DNA from: Collinsella sp.
GTDB taxonomy: Bacteria; Actinomycetota; Coriobacteriia; Coriobacteriales; Coriobacteriaceae
NCBI GenBank assembly: GCA_018382295.1
Contig: JAGZQF010000004.1
Span: 74,824-138,823, forward strand
Direction: 5' to 3'
Length of the DNA stretch: 64,000 nt
This document shows, piece after piece, positions 6,488 through 14,689 of this stretch. The notes below the pieces were generated by a model. The model was not told the DNA's origin and did not search any database. It saw nothing but the letters and a program-made list of their open reading frames with translations. Within the stretch, counting starts at the first letter, position 1, and every line of letters starts with the position of its first letter. The position numbers and the translations under genes were made by a program.

Positions 6488-9487
6488 ATGAGCGACATCA
6501 TGAGGCCGATCCCGTTTTCGCAGCTGATGAACTGGATCATCGAGGAGCACAAGACTCAGGGCGCCGTCTTTGGCGTGCACAAGATGGTCACGACCAACCA
6601 GGAGGGCGCGCTTCCCATTTTTGACGAGCGCATCGAGACTCCGTTTGGCCCGGCCGCCGGTCCCAATACGCAGCTGGCCCAGAACATCGTGGCATCCTAC
6701 GTGGCCGGTTCCCGCTTCTTTGAGCTCAAGACCGTTCAGGTTATGGACGGCGAGGAGCTCTCCAAGTGTGTGAACAAGCCCTGCATCGTGGCGCAGGACG
6801 AGTGCTACAACTGCGAGTGGTCGACCGAGCTCGAGGTTCCGCAGGCCTTTGCCGAGTACGTGAAGGCATGGTTTGCCTGCCACCTGATCGCTCGCGAGTA
6901 CGGCCTGGGCAGCCCGGATGGTTTTGTCTTCAACATGTCCGTGGGTTATGACCTCGAGGGCATCAAGAGCCCCAAGGTCGATGCGTACATTGAGGGCATG
7001 AAGGACGCCAGCGGCTCCGAGGTTTGGAACGAGTGCCGCACGTGGGCGCTCGCTAACCTGGACAAGTTTGAGAATGTCGATGCCGCGTTTGTCGAGTCCA
7101 TCCCGGCGCGCGTCTCCAACTCCATTACCGAGTCCACGCTGCATGGCTGCCCGCCGGCGGAGATCGAGCGCATCGCGACCTATCTGATTACCGAGAAGGG
7201 TCTCAACACCTACATCAAGTGCAACCCCACGCTGCTGGGCTATGAGTTTGCTCGCCAGCGCCTCAACGAGCTGGGCTTCGACTACATCGTCTTCGATGAC
7301 ACGCACTTCCGCGAGGATCTGCAGTGGGTCGACGCTGTGCCCATGTTTGAGCGTCTGATTGCCCTGTGTGCCGAGCGCGGCCTGGAGTTTGGCGTCAAGC
7401 TGACCAACACGTTCCCCGTCGACGTGACGAGGAACGAGCTGCCCTCCACCGAGATGTACATGTCCGGCCGTTCGCTGTTCTCGCTGACCATCGAGGCCGC
7501 CCGTCGCATTACCGAGCAGTTCGATGGCAAGCTGCGCATTAGCTACTCTGGCGGTGCTACGGTCTACAACATCCGCGCCCTGTACGATGCCGGCATTTGG
7601 CCCGTCACCCTGGCGACCGACGTACTCAAGCCTGGTGGCTACGAGCGCTTTAGCCAGATGGCTGGCGAGTTTACCGACCTGGATGGCAAGCCGTTCGCGG
7701 GCGTCTCTCTCGAGGCCGTGACTGCGATCCAGACCGACTCGCTCACCAACCCGCTCTACAAGAAGCCGCTGCGCCCGCTGCCCGACCGCAAGGTCGCCGG
7801 CAAGAGCCCGCTTTCCGACTGCTTTACCACGCCGTGCCGCACGAGCTGCCCCATCCAGCAGGATATTCCCGCCTATCTGGCGGCTGTTGACGAGGGCCGC
7901 TACGAGGACGCACTCAACATCATCATCGAGCGCAACGCCCTGCCGTTCATCACCGGTACCATCTGCCCGCATCCCTGCGGCCGTGCCTGCGAGCGTGCGT
8001 TCTACGAGCCCGAGGGCGCCCAGATCCGCGCCAGCAAGCTCAAGGCCGCCCGCGAGGCCATGACGGCCGTGCTGCCCAAGCTGCGCGCCCAGGCCATCGC
8101 CAACGACGGCGAGCGCAACGTTGCCGTTATCGGCGGCGGCCCGGCCGGCCTGGCGACGGCGTTCTTCCTGACGCGTGCCGGCGTGCCCGTCACCATCTTC
8201 GAGGCCCGCGATTCGCTCGGCGGCGTGGTCCGTCACGTGATCCCCGAGTTCCGTATCGCCAGTGACGATATCTCTCACGATGCCGAGCTCTGCTTGGCCT
8301 TTGGCGCCAAGGTACAGCTCAATGCTCGCGTGGATTCCATTGAAGAGCTCAAGGCCCAGGGCTTTACCAACGTGGTCGTGGCCACCGGTGCCTGGATGCC
8401 CGGCTCTGCGGGCTTGGGCGAGGGTGCCGAGCTCGACGTGCTGGAGTTCCTCGAGGCCGCCAAGAAGGGCGAGAAGCTCGAGCTGGGCGAGGATGTCGTA
8501 GTCATTGGCGCCGGTAACACCGCTATGGATGCGGCTCGCGTGGCCAAGCGCCTGGCTGGTGTGAAGAACGTGCGTCTGGTGTATCGTCGCACCAAGAAGC
8601 AGATGCCCGCCGACGAGGAAGAGCTTGATCTTGCTCTTGCCGACGGCGTTGAGTTCTGCGAGCTGCTGGCGCCCAAGGCACTCAACGGCGCCGTGCTGAC
8701 CTGCGACGTTATGGGGCTTGGCGAGCCGGATGCAAGCGGCCGCCGCAGCCCCGTCGCCACGGGCGAGACCGTCGAGCTTCCCGCCACCACGGTGATCTGC
8801 GCCGTGGGCGAGGGCATCGATGCCAGCCTGTACGACGCCGCGGGCGTCGAGCACGACCGTCGCGGCCGCCTTGCCGCCACCTCCACCGGCGTCGAGGGCG
8901 TTTGGGCTGCCGGTGACTGCCGTCGCGGTCCGGCCACCGTGGTCGAGGCTATCGCCGACGCCGCCGAGGTCGCCCGCGCCATCGCCGGCGTGGACTTTAA
9001 CAAGTACGCTGACCAGAACGCTCAGGCCGGCCGCGAGGACACCTGCTACGAGCGCAAGGGGTCGCTGTGCCGCGACAAGCGCAACTGCACCAAGACCCGC
9101 TGCCTGGGCTGCGGCTCGGTGTGCGAGGTCTGCTGCGATGTGTGCCCCAACCGCGCCAACGTGGCAATTAAGGTGCCGGGCCTGGCCAAGCATCAGGTCG
9201 TCCATGTCGACGGCATGTGCAACGAATGCGGTAACTGCGCCGTGTTCTGCCCCTACCAGGAGGGTCGTCCCTACAAGGACAAGCTCACCCTGTTCTGGAG
9301 CGAGCAGGACATGGAGAACTCCGAGAACGAGGGCTTCCTGGCCGTGGACGAGGACCACTTTAAGGTTCGCGTCGCCGGCACGGTCCGCACCGTCTCGGTC
9401 GATGCCGTCAACACCGGTCTTCCCGAGGCCGTCCGCCTGACCATCAGGGCCGTGCGCGACAACTATTCGTACCTTCTTAAGAAATAG
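6488..9487 (+). CDS. ygfK: YgfK, FAD/Fe-S oxidoreductase of the purine redox complex
   Basis: 999 residues from ATG 6488, preceded by GAGGAG; the longer frame opened at 6254 overlaps ssnA and is rejected. The N-terminal ~430 residues form a dihydroorotate-dehydrogenase-like region (TPFGPAAGPNTQLAQNI, LHGCPPAEIERIATYL). Next is a Cys-rich GltD-type segment (CFTTPCRTSCPIQQD, CPHPCGRACE). Two nucleotide-binding motifs follow, VAVIGGGPAGLATAFFL near residue 545 and VVIGAGNTAMDAARVAKR near 672. C-terminal iron-sulphur cysteines are in CLGCGSVCEVCCDVCPNR and CNECGNCAVFCPYQ. The protein was once named putative selenate reductase subunit. Here, with an adjacent ferredoxin and XdhD-like protein, it probably channels electrons between NAD(P)H, ferredoxin and a purine or purine-derived ring. 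Confidence 0.93.
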   Translation: MSDIMRPIPFSQLMNWIIEEHKTQGAVFGVHKMVTTNQEGALPIFDERIETPFGPAAGPNTQLAQNIVASYVAGSRFFELKTVQVMDGEELSKCVNKPCIVAQDECYNCEWSTELEVPQAFAEYVKAWFACHLIAREYGLGSPDGFVFNMSVGYDLEGIKSPKVDAYIEGMKDASGSEVWNECRTWALANLDKFENVDAAFVESIPARVSNSITESTLHGCPPAEIERIATYLITEKGLNTYIKCNPTLLGYEFARQRLNELGFDYIVFDDTHFREDLQWVDAVPMFERLIALCAERGLEFGVKLTNTFPVDVTRNELPSTEMYMSGRSLFSLTIEAARRITEQFDGKLRISYSGGATVYNIRALYDAGIWPVTLATDVLKPGGYERFSQMAGEFTDLDGKPFAGVSLEAVTAIQTDSLTNPLYKKPLRPLPDRKVAGKSPLSDCFTTPCRTSCPIQQDIPAYLAAVDEGRYEDALNIIIERNALPFITGTICPHPCGRACERAFYEPEGAQIRASKLKAAREAMTAVLPKLRAQAIANDGERNVAVIGGGPAGLATAFFLTRAGVPVTIFEARDSLGGVVRHVIPEFRIASDDISHDAELCLAFGAKVQLNARVDSIEELKAQGFTNVVVATGAWMPGSAGLGEGAELDVLEFLEAAKKGEKLELGEDVVVIGAGNTAMDAARVAKRLAGVKNVRLVYRRTKKQMPADEEELDLALADGVEFCELLAPKALNGAVLTCDVMGLGEPDASGRRSPVATGETVELPATTVICAVGEGIDASLYDAAGVEHDRRGRLAATSTGVEGVWAAGDCRRGPATVVEAIADAAEVARAIAGVDFNKYADQNAQAGREDTCYERKGSLCRDKRNCTKTRCLGCGSVCEVCCDVCPNRANVAIKVPGLAKHQVVHVDGMCNECGNCAVFCPYQEGRPYKDKLTLFWSEQDMENSENEGFLAVDEDHFKVRVAGTVRTVSVDAVNTGLPEAVRLTIRAVRDNYSYLLKK

Positions 9488-9498
9488 GCGAGTCTCTT

Positions 9499-9978
9499 AT
9501 GGCCAAATCCATTCAACATAACGTGGCCTACGTTGCCTGCGGAAGTGGTTGCGCTTCCGCAGGCGGCGACGCCCGCTGCAGCGAAGGCTGCATTGGCTGT
9601 GGCGCCTGCGTCACGGCCTGCCCCTACGGCGCCATTGCGCTGGTCGATGGCATCGCCCGCGTGGATCGCTCCAAGTGCACGGGCTGTGGCCTGTGCGGCA
9701 TGGCGTGCCCGCAGCGCGTGATTGCCTTCGTTCCCGGCTACCAGAACATTCTGGTGCGCTGCAACAACACCGATAAGGGCGCCATCGCTCGCAAGATCTG
9801 CGACACGAGCTGCATCGGTTGCGGCATGTGCGCTAAAAAGTGCCCTGCCGGCGCTATCCGCATCGAGGACAACTGCGCCCATATCGACGGCGTGGACTGC
9901 CTGTCGTGCGGCATGTGCGCCGTCGTCTGCCCGCATGGCGCCATCCACGACCGCACCGGCATCGCCGCCGGCGTGTAG
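9499..9978 (+). CDS. Ferredoxin-like protein with four 4Fe-4S motifs
   Basis: 159 residues starting 11 bases after ygfK. Four canonical CxxCxxCxxxCP motifs are seen in order: CIGCGACVTACP, CTGCGLCGMACP, CIGCGMCAKKCP and CLSCGMCAVVCP, enough for four [4Fe-4S] clusters in two ferredoxin domains. Extra cysteines stand in the first 35 residues. It resembles the RnfB-type Fe-S proteins found beside selenium-dependent molybdenum hydroxylases. The position between ygfK and the Mo/2Fe-2S subunit, with only 11- and 12-base gaps, argues that it wires these two enzymes together; this is inference from context. Confidence 0.88.
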   Translation: MAKSIQHNVAYVACGSGCASAGGDARCSEGCIGCGACVTACPYGAIALVDGIARVDRSKCTGCGLCGMACPQRVIAFVPGYQNILVRCNNTDKGAIARKICDTSCIGCGMCAKKCPAGAIRIEDNCAHIDGVDCLSCGMCAVVCPHGAIHDRTGIAAGV

Positions 9979-9990
9979 AAGGGAATCACC

Positions 9991-12768
9991 ATGGCACAGG
10001 AATTCACTTTTACCGTTAACGGCGTCGAGCGCACGACGACGGAGAATAAACCGCTGCTGCGCTACCTGCGCGACGACCTGCATATCCATTCCGCCAAGGA
10101 TGGCTGCTCCGAAGGCGCTTGCGGCACCTGCACCATCCATGTGGACGGTGCGGCCGTCAAGGCGTGCGTACTGACCACCGCTCTTGCCGCCGGTCGCAAC
10201 ATCGTGACCGTCGAGGGCCTGCCCGAGGACGTGCGCGAGGCCTTTGTGTACGCCTTTGGTGCCGTGGGCGCCGTGCAGTGCGGTTTTTGCATCCCCGGCA
10301 TGGTCATGGCGGGCGCGGCGCTCATCGCTGAGGACCCCGAGCCCACCGAGGAGCAGATCAAGTACGCCATTCGCGGTAACGTCTGCCGCTGCACCGGCTA
10401 CAAGAAGATCATCGAGGGCATTTCGCTGGCAGCTGCGGTGCTCCGCGGCGAAAAGCAGATCGACGAGGACCTGGAGCGCGGCGACGGCTACGGTGTGGGC
10501 AAGCGCGCCTTCCGCATCGACGTGCGCAAGAAGGTGCTCGGCGAGGGCAAGTATCCCGACGACATCGACGAGCTCGATCAGCCGGGCCTGACCTATGCTA
10601 GCGCCGTGCGCTCCAAGTATCCGCGCGCCCGCGTGCTCTCCATTGATACCTCCAAGGCCGAGGCCCTGCCCGGTGTGGTGGGCATCCTGCGCGCCGAGGA
10701 CGTGCCGGTCAACCAGGTCGGCCACCTTATCCAGGACTGGGATGTCATGATCGCCCAGGGCGATATCACCCGCTGCGTGGGTGACGCCATCGTGCTGGTG
10801 GTTGCCGAGGACGAGGCGACGCTCGAGAAGGCTAAGAAGCTCGTAAAGATTGATTACGAGCCGCTGGAGCCCGTGCGCAACATTGTCGAGGCTAGGGCTG
10901 CCGACGCCCCGCGCCTGCATGACAGTTTCTTTGCCTTTGGCAACACGGTGGAACTCAAGGACAACGTGTGCCAGAGCCGTCACGTGACGCGCGGCGACGC
11001 CGCCAAGGCGCTAGCGGAGAGCGCGTTCACCGTGACGCAGCGCTTTACCACGCCCTTTACCGAGCATGCCTTCTTGGAGCCCGAGTGCGCCGTCGCCTTC
11101 CCGTACAAGAACGGCGTCAAGGTGCAGTCGACCGACCAGGGTGCCTACGATACGCGCAAAGAGTGCGCCCACATGTTTGGCTGGGACAACGAGCCCGAGC
11201 GTGTGGTTGTCGAGACCATGCTTGTGGGCGGCGGTTTTGGCGGCAAGGAGGACGTTTCGATCCAGCACCTGGCCGCGCTTGCTGCCTATAAGCTCCAGCG
11301 TCCTGTGAAGTGCAAGCTCACGCGTGCCGAGTCGCTCGCGTTCCATCCCAAGCGCCACGCCATGGACGGCACCTTTACGCTGGGCTGCGACGCCGAGGGC
11401 AACTTTACCGGTCTGGACTGCGAGATCAACTTTGACACCGGCGCCTACGCGTCGCTGTGCGGCCCGGTGCTCGAGCGCGCCTGCACGCATGCCGTCGGCC
11501 CCTACAAGTACCAGAACACCGACATTCGCGGTTTTGGTTACTACACCAACAACCCGCCCGCCGGCGCGTACCGAGGCTTTGGCGTTTGCCAGTCCGAGTT
11601 TGCGCTCGAGAGCCTGATCGACCTGCTGGCAGAGAAGGTCGGCCTGGATCCGTGGGAGATTCGTTACCGAAACGCCATCGAGCCGGGCGAGGTTTTGCCC
11701 AACGGCCAGATTGCCGACTGCTCCACGGCGCTGAAGGAGACGCTGCTCGAGGTCAAGGATGCCTACTATGCGCATCCCGGACACGCCGGTATCGCCTGCG
11801 CCATGAAGAACGCCGGCGTGGGCGTTGGCCTGCCCGATGCCGGCCGCTGCAAGATTCGCATCGAGGACGGCGTGGCCGTGGTCTATGCCGCCACGTCCGA
11901 CATCGGCCAGGGTTGCAACACGGTCTTTTTGCAGGACGTTGCCGAGGCATGCGGCCTGCCGCTTCGCTGCATCGCCAATGGCGAGTGCTCTACCGAGAAC
12001 GCTCCCGACTCCGGCACCACGTCTGGCTCGCGTCAGACGGTCGTGACCGGCGAGGCCGTGCGCGGTGCCGCCTTCCTGCTGCGCGATGCCATGCTTGACA
12101 TCGAGGCCGGCAAGCATGCACCCGATGCTCCTGTGAGCGCCCATGGTGATGGCGTCAAGATCGAGTACGACGACGGTCGCGCCTATCAGCTGCACACACA
12201 GGAACTCGTCGCCGGCCAGGGTATGCATCCTCAAGATCCCGCTGCCGCCATCAAGGCGCTCGAGGGCTGCGAGTTTGGGTACGTGTACCTGGAGCCGACC
12301 GACAAGCTGGGCGCCGACGTTCCCAACCCCAAGAGCCACATCTGCTACGGTTTTGCCACGCATGTGGTCATTCTGGATGATGACGGCCGCGTGAGCGAGG
12401 TCTATGCTGCGCACGATTCCGGCAAGGTGGTCAATCCCATCTCCATCCAGGGTCAGATCGAAGGCGGCGTGCTCATGGGTATGGGCTATGCGCTTACCGA
12501 GGACTGGCCGCTCAAGGACTGCGTGCCCCAGGCAAGGTACGGCACGCTCGGGCTGTTCCGTGCGCCCGAGATTCCGGATATCCACGCCATCTACGTGGAG
12601 AAGGACGAGCTGCTGCCCGTGGCATACGGCGGCAAGGGCATCGGCGAGATCGCAACGATCCCCACGGCGCCCGCCGTACAGAACGCCTACCGCGCGTTTG
12701 ACGGCAAGCTGCGTCCAAATCTGCCCATGGTGGATACGCCCTACAGCCGCGTCCGCAACCGCGGGTAG
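9991..12768 (+). CDS. xdhD: XdhD-like molybdenum hydroxylase, fused 2Fe-2S and Mo subunits
   Basis: 925 residues. Residues 1-155 are a xanthine-oxidase-type [2Fe-2S] module with cysteines C39, C44, C47 and C59 (plant-type cluster) and C97, C100, C132 and C134 (CGFC...CRC). Residues ~165-925 are the molybdopterin-binding large subunit, with landmarks VGGGFGGKEDVS, AYRGFGVCQSEFA, TSDIGQGCNTVF and the C-terminal YGGKGIGE, whose glutamate is the expected catalytic base. E. coli XdhD (YgfN) has the same domain order and length. No FAD subunit gene is present, so electrons presumably pass to the neighbouring ferredoxin and YgfK. Substrate may be xanthine, urate or a related purine. yqeB, yqeC, xdhC and a MocA-like gene in the same region point to a selenium-dependent Mo cofactor. 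Confidence 0.92.
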   Translation: MAQEFTFTVNGVERTTTENKPLLRYLRDDLHIHSAKDGCSEGACGTCTIHVDGAAVKACVLTTALAAGRNIVTVEGLPEDVREAFVYAFGAVGAVQCGFCIPGMVMAGAALIAEDPEPTEEQIKYAIRGNVCRCTGYKKIIEGISLAAAVLRGEKQIDEDLERGDGYGVGKRAFRIDVRKKVLGEGKYPDDIDELDQPGLTYASAVRSKYPRARVLSIDTSKAEALPGVVGILRAEDVPVNQVGHLIQDWDVMIAQGDITRCVGDAIVLVVAEDEATLEKAKKLVKIDYEPLEPVRNIVEARAADAPRLHDSFFAFGNTVELKDNVCQSRHVTRGDAAKALAESAFTVTQRFTTPFTEHAFLEPECAVAFPYKNGVKVQSTDQGAYDTRKECAHMFGWDNEPERVVVETMLVGGGFGGKEDVSIQHLAALAAYKLQRPVKCKLTRAESLAFHPKRHAMDGTFTLGCDAEGNFTGLDCEINFDTGAYASLCGPVLERACTHAVGPYKYQNTDIRGFGYYTNNPPAGAYRGFGVCQSEFALESLIDLLAEKVGLDPWEIRYRNAIEPGEVLPNGQIADCSTALKETLLEVKDAYYAHPGHAGIACAMKNAGVGVGLPDAGRCKIRIEDGVAVVYAATSDIGQGCNTVFLQDVAEACGLPLRCIANGECSTENAPDSGTTSGSRQTVVTGEAVRGAAFLLRDAMLDIEAGKHAPDAPVSAHGDGVKIEYDDGRAYQLHTQELVAGQGMHPQDPAAAIKALEGCEFGYVYLEPTDKLGADVPNPKSHICYGFATHVVILDDDGRVSEVYAAHDSGKVVNPISIQGQIEGGVLMGMGYALTEDWPLKDCVPQARYGTLGLFRAPEIPDIHAIYVEKDELLPVAYGGKGIGEIATIPTAPAVQNAYRAFDGKLRPNLPMVDTPYSRVRNRG

Positions 12769-12837
12769 GGTAGGGCGCGGACGGCCATTGCTGACGAGCT
12801 GTTCGCGCTCAACATCAACTACATACGCTGCGCCTTT

Positions 12838-12872
12838 GGCCCCGGCTCCATCGCGAGCCGGGGCCCTTTGTT
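12838..12872 (+). terminator. Intrinsic terminator after the xdhD arm
   Basis: A perfect 11-bp GC-rich stem (GGCCCCGGCTC 12838-12848 with 12855-12865), a six-base loop and the T-rich CTTTGTTT tail. It ends the first arm of the purine cluster. Confidence 0.8.
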
Positions 12873-12878
12873 TGGAGT

Positions 12879-12989
12879 GGAAACTGCGTCCCGGATTTGG
12901 CGCTCAGAACGGGACACGCTTTCCGGATGGCATGTTTGGCGGAAACTACGGCCCAGTTTTTGGCTCCAGAACGGGATACATTTTCCGGA
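12879..12989. repeat. Two tandem 49-bp imperfect palindromic units
   Basis: Units at 12879-12927 and 12941-12989 are 49 bp each and about 75 percent identical by direct comparison. Each begins GGAAACT and ends TTTCCGGA, and the ends of each unit are themselves roughly complementary (GGAAACTGCGTCCCG against CGGGACACGCTTTCC). They lie between the xdhD terminator and the ATPase promoter region, with no ORF of their own. Confidence 0.7.
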
Positions 12990-13033
12990 ACGGTCCACGT
13001 GCGGTGGTGTACCGACCCTTTTGCGTGCGCCGC

Positions 13034-13097
13034 TTGTCGAATTACGTTATAGCTAGCTATATTATAGGAAGGTATAATATAGCTAGCTATAACGTAA
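13034..13097. promoter_or_regulatory. Perfect 25+6+25 bp palindrome overlapping the ATPase promoter
   Basis: Arms 13042-13066 and 13073-13097 are perfectly complementary over 25 bp around the spacer GGAAGG, and each arm contains the self-complementary core TATAGCTAGCTATA. A promoter reading into the ATPase at 13113 can be placed across it: TTGTCG at 13034-13039, 18-base spacer, TATATT at 13058-13063. Such symmetry suggests a dimer- or tetramer-bound operator, or a cruciform. The stretch is very AT-rich compared with its surroundings. Confidence 0.75.
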
Positions 13098-13112
13098 AGG
13101 AAGGATGGCCCT

Positions 13113-14504
13113 ATGTTTATCGGAAGAACGGCGGAAATGTCCGAGCTCAATCGACTGTATGGCACGGGCTCCTTTGAGATGCCTGTGATTTACGGCCGCC
13201 GTCGCGTGGGCAAAACGCGTCTTATCACAGAGTTTATCCAAGGCAAGAAGGCTATTTACTTTCAAGCTCGTCGCACCAATGCAGAGGCAAACCTGCATGG
13301 CTTTAGCCAGGCGATACTTGCGGGCTCCGTTGGTGTTGCTGGCGTGTCGTTTCGTAGTTTTGACGAGGCGTTCGATGCATTGGCTACCATGGCTCGTACG
13401 GAACGTTTGATTGTCGTGATCGACGAGTATCCTTATCTCGCCCAATCGAATCCCGAGATCAGCTCGTTGCTGCAAGACAAGATCGATCACTTGTACAAAG
13501 AGACCAAGCTTATGCTTATCCTGTGCGGGTCGTCGCTTTCGTTTATGGAAGAGCAGGTGTTGGGCTACGAGAGTCCGCTATACGGTAGGCGTACGGCCCA
13601 GTTTAAGATCATGCCGCTCGATTTTATGACGACCCTCGGCCTGTGGCAGAGCATGGGTCGCGAAGACGCTGCAGTTTGCTATGGCATGACGGGTGGCATT
13701 CCTGCATATATCGAGAAAGTCGATCCTGCCGCACCGCTCAAGGACAACATCAAACGTCTTTTTCTTACTCCTACGGGCTATCTCTTTGAGGAGCCGAGTA
13801 ACCTGCTATTGCAGGAGTGCCGCAATCCCGAGCAATATGATGCGATCGTGCAAGCAATTGCCCAGGGGCGCTCGAAGATCTCGGAGATTGCGAGCTCTAC
13901 GGGAATCCCTGCGAGCAACGTAAAGAGCTATGTGGATAAGCTGGCGTCGCTTGGGATTGTCGAGCGCGAGCTGCCCCTAAACGAGACGAGCAATAAGCGA
14001 GCCGTGTATCTGCTGAGCGATCAGATGTTTAGGTTCTGGTACAAGTTTGTTCCGCAGAACATCGGGCTGATTCAAAACGATATGGCCGAGATGGCGTATG
14101 AGCGCATTGAGCCGCACGTATCGGATTACATGGGTACGGTCTTTGAGCTTATATGCAGACAATACGTGTACGAACTCGCGCGGGCGGGCCAGCTTGATGT
14201 GGTTCCGGCAAGCGTTGGGCGCTGGTGGGGGACGGATAATCGCACGCATACGCAGGAAGAAATCGACTTGATTGTTGACGATGGCGAGGGCACTGCGCTG
14301 TTTGCGGAATGCAAATGGCGCAGTGAACCGGTGGGCGAAGACGTGCTGCAAAAGCTCGTGCATCGAAGCGAGCTCTTTAGGCGGCAGCACAAAAGCTATG
14401 CGATCTTCTCGAAGCGAGGCTTTACGCAAGGATGTCAGGAAGCTGCGGCGAGCAGGGGAGATGCCAAGCTGATTTCGTTTGCCGAGATGTGCGAGCGGAG
14501 ATAA
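13113..14504 (+). CDS. AAA ATPase (ATPase_2) with DUF234 nuclease-like tail
   Basis: 463 residues, start ATG 13113 after AAAGGAAGG. The N-terminal archaeal-type ATPase domain has Walker A GRRRVGKT (28-35) and Walker B LIVVIDEYPYL with D104-E105. A winged-helix-like middle follows (SKISEIASSTGIPASNVKSY). The C-terminal DUF234 region carries a PD-(D/E)xK-like arrangement, D385 ... E399-x-K401 (EIDLIVDD ... ECKW). Members are scattered widely in archaea and anaerobes, often in accessory regions, and their function is unknown; NTP-dependent DNA or RNA handling or defence is a guess. An exceptional palindrome precedes it. It stands outside the purine operons. Confidence 0.85.
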   Translation: MFIGRTAEMSELNRLYGTGSFEMPVIYGRRRVGKTRLITEFIQGKKAIYFQARRTNAEANLHGFSQAILAGSVGVAGVSFRSFDEAFDALATMARTERLIVVIDEYPYLAQSNPEISSLLQDKIDHLYKETKLMLILCGSSLSFMEEQVLGYESPLYGRRTAQFKIMPLDFMTTLGLWQSMGREDAAVCYGMTGGIPAYIEKVDPAAPLKDNIKRLFLTPTGYLFEEPSNLLLQECRNPEQYDAIVQAIAQGRSKISEIASSTGIPASNVKSYVDKLASLGIVERELPLNETSNKRAVYLLSDQMFRFWYKFVPQNIGLIQNDMAEMAYERIEPHVSDYMGTVFELICRQYVYELARAGQLDVVPASVGRWWGTDNRTHTQEEIDLIVDDGEGTALFAECKWRSEPVGEDVLQKLVHRSELFRRQHKSYAIFSKRGFTQGCQEAAASRGDAKLISFAEMCERR

Positions 14505-14555
14505 CCAAGCACGCTCTGATGTGATGCTCGGAATGGGTCGCGCTAAGGATGCCAA

Positions 14556-14670
14556 GCGTAAAACCTTCAATGAAAATGGCGTAAAAACTACATCTGTCAT
14601 GGCGTAAAAACTACATTGAAAGTAGCGTAAAATCAGCATTGAGAATGGCGTAATTTCGCATATCGCGTGA
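14556..14670. repeat. Five 23-bp tandem repeats (GCGTAAAA array)
   Basis: Five contiguous units of exactly 23 bp start at 14556, 14579, 14602, 14625 and 14648. Each begins GCGTAA and the first four begin GCGTAAAA; units 2 and 3 share GCGTAAAAACTACAT. The array ends two bases before the ribosome site of the DUF4143 ATPase at 14690. The fixed 23-bp period, close to two helical turns, suggests an iteron-like binding array rather than a hairpin; no spacer variation of CRISPR type is present. Confidence 0.85.
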
Positions 14671-14689
14671 TAGAGAGGGACGGCCGTCT

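Noticed and set aside
6320..9358. A 1012-codon minus-strand open frame opposite ygfK, and similar long antisense frames at 3355-4731, 27813-30476, 37860-39245 and 42620-44071
   Set aside because: Composition is distorted (Gly/Ala/His/Leu-rich, no motifs) and each lies opposite a gene with clear family motifs; these are GC-driven shadow frames.
14556..14670. Short CRISPR array
   Set aside because: The 23-bp units are contiguous with no unique spacers between conserved repeats, and no cas gene is nearby.
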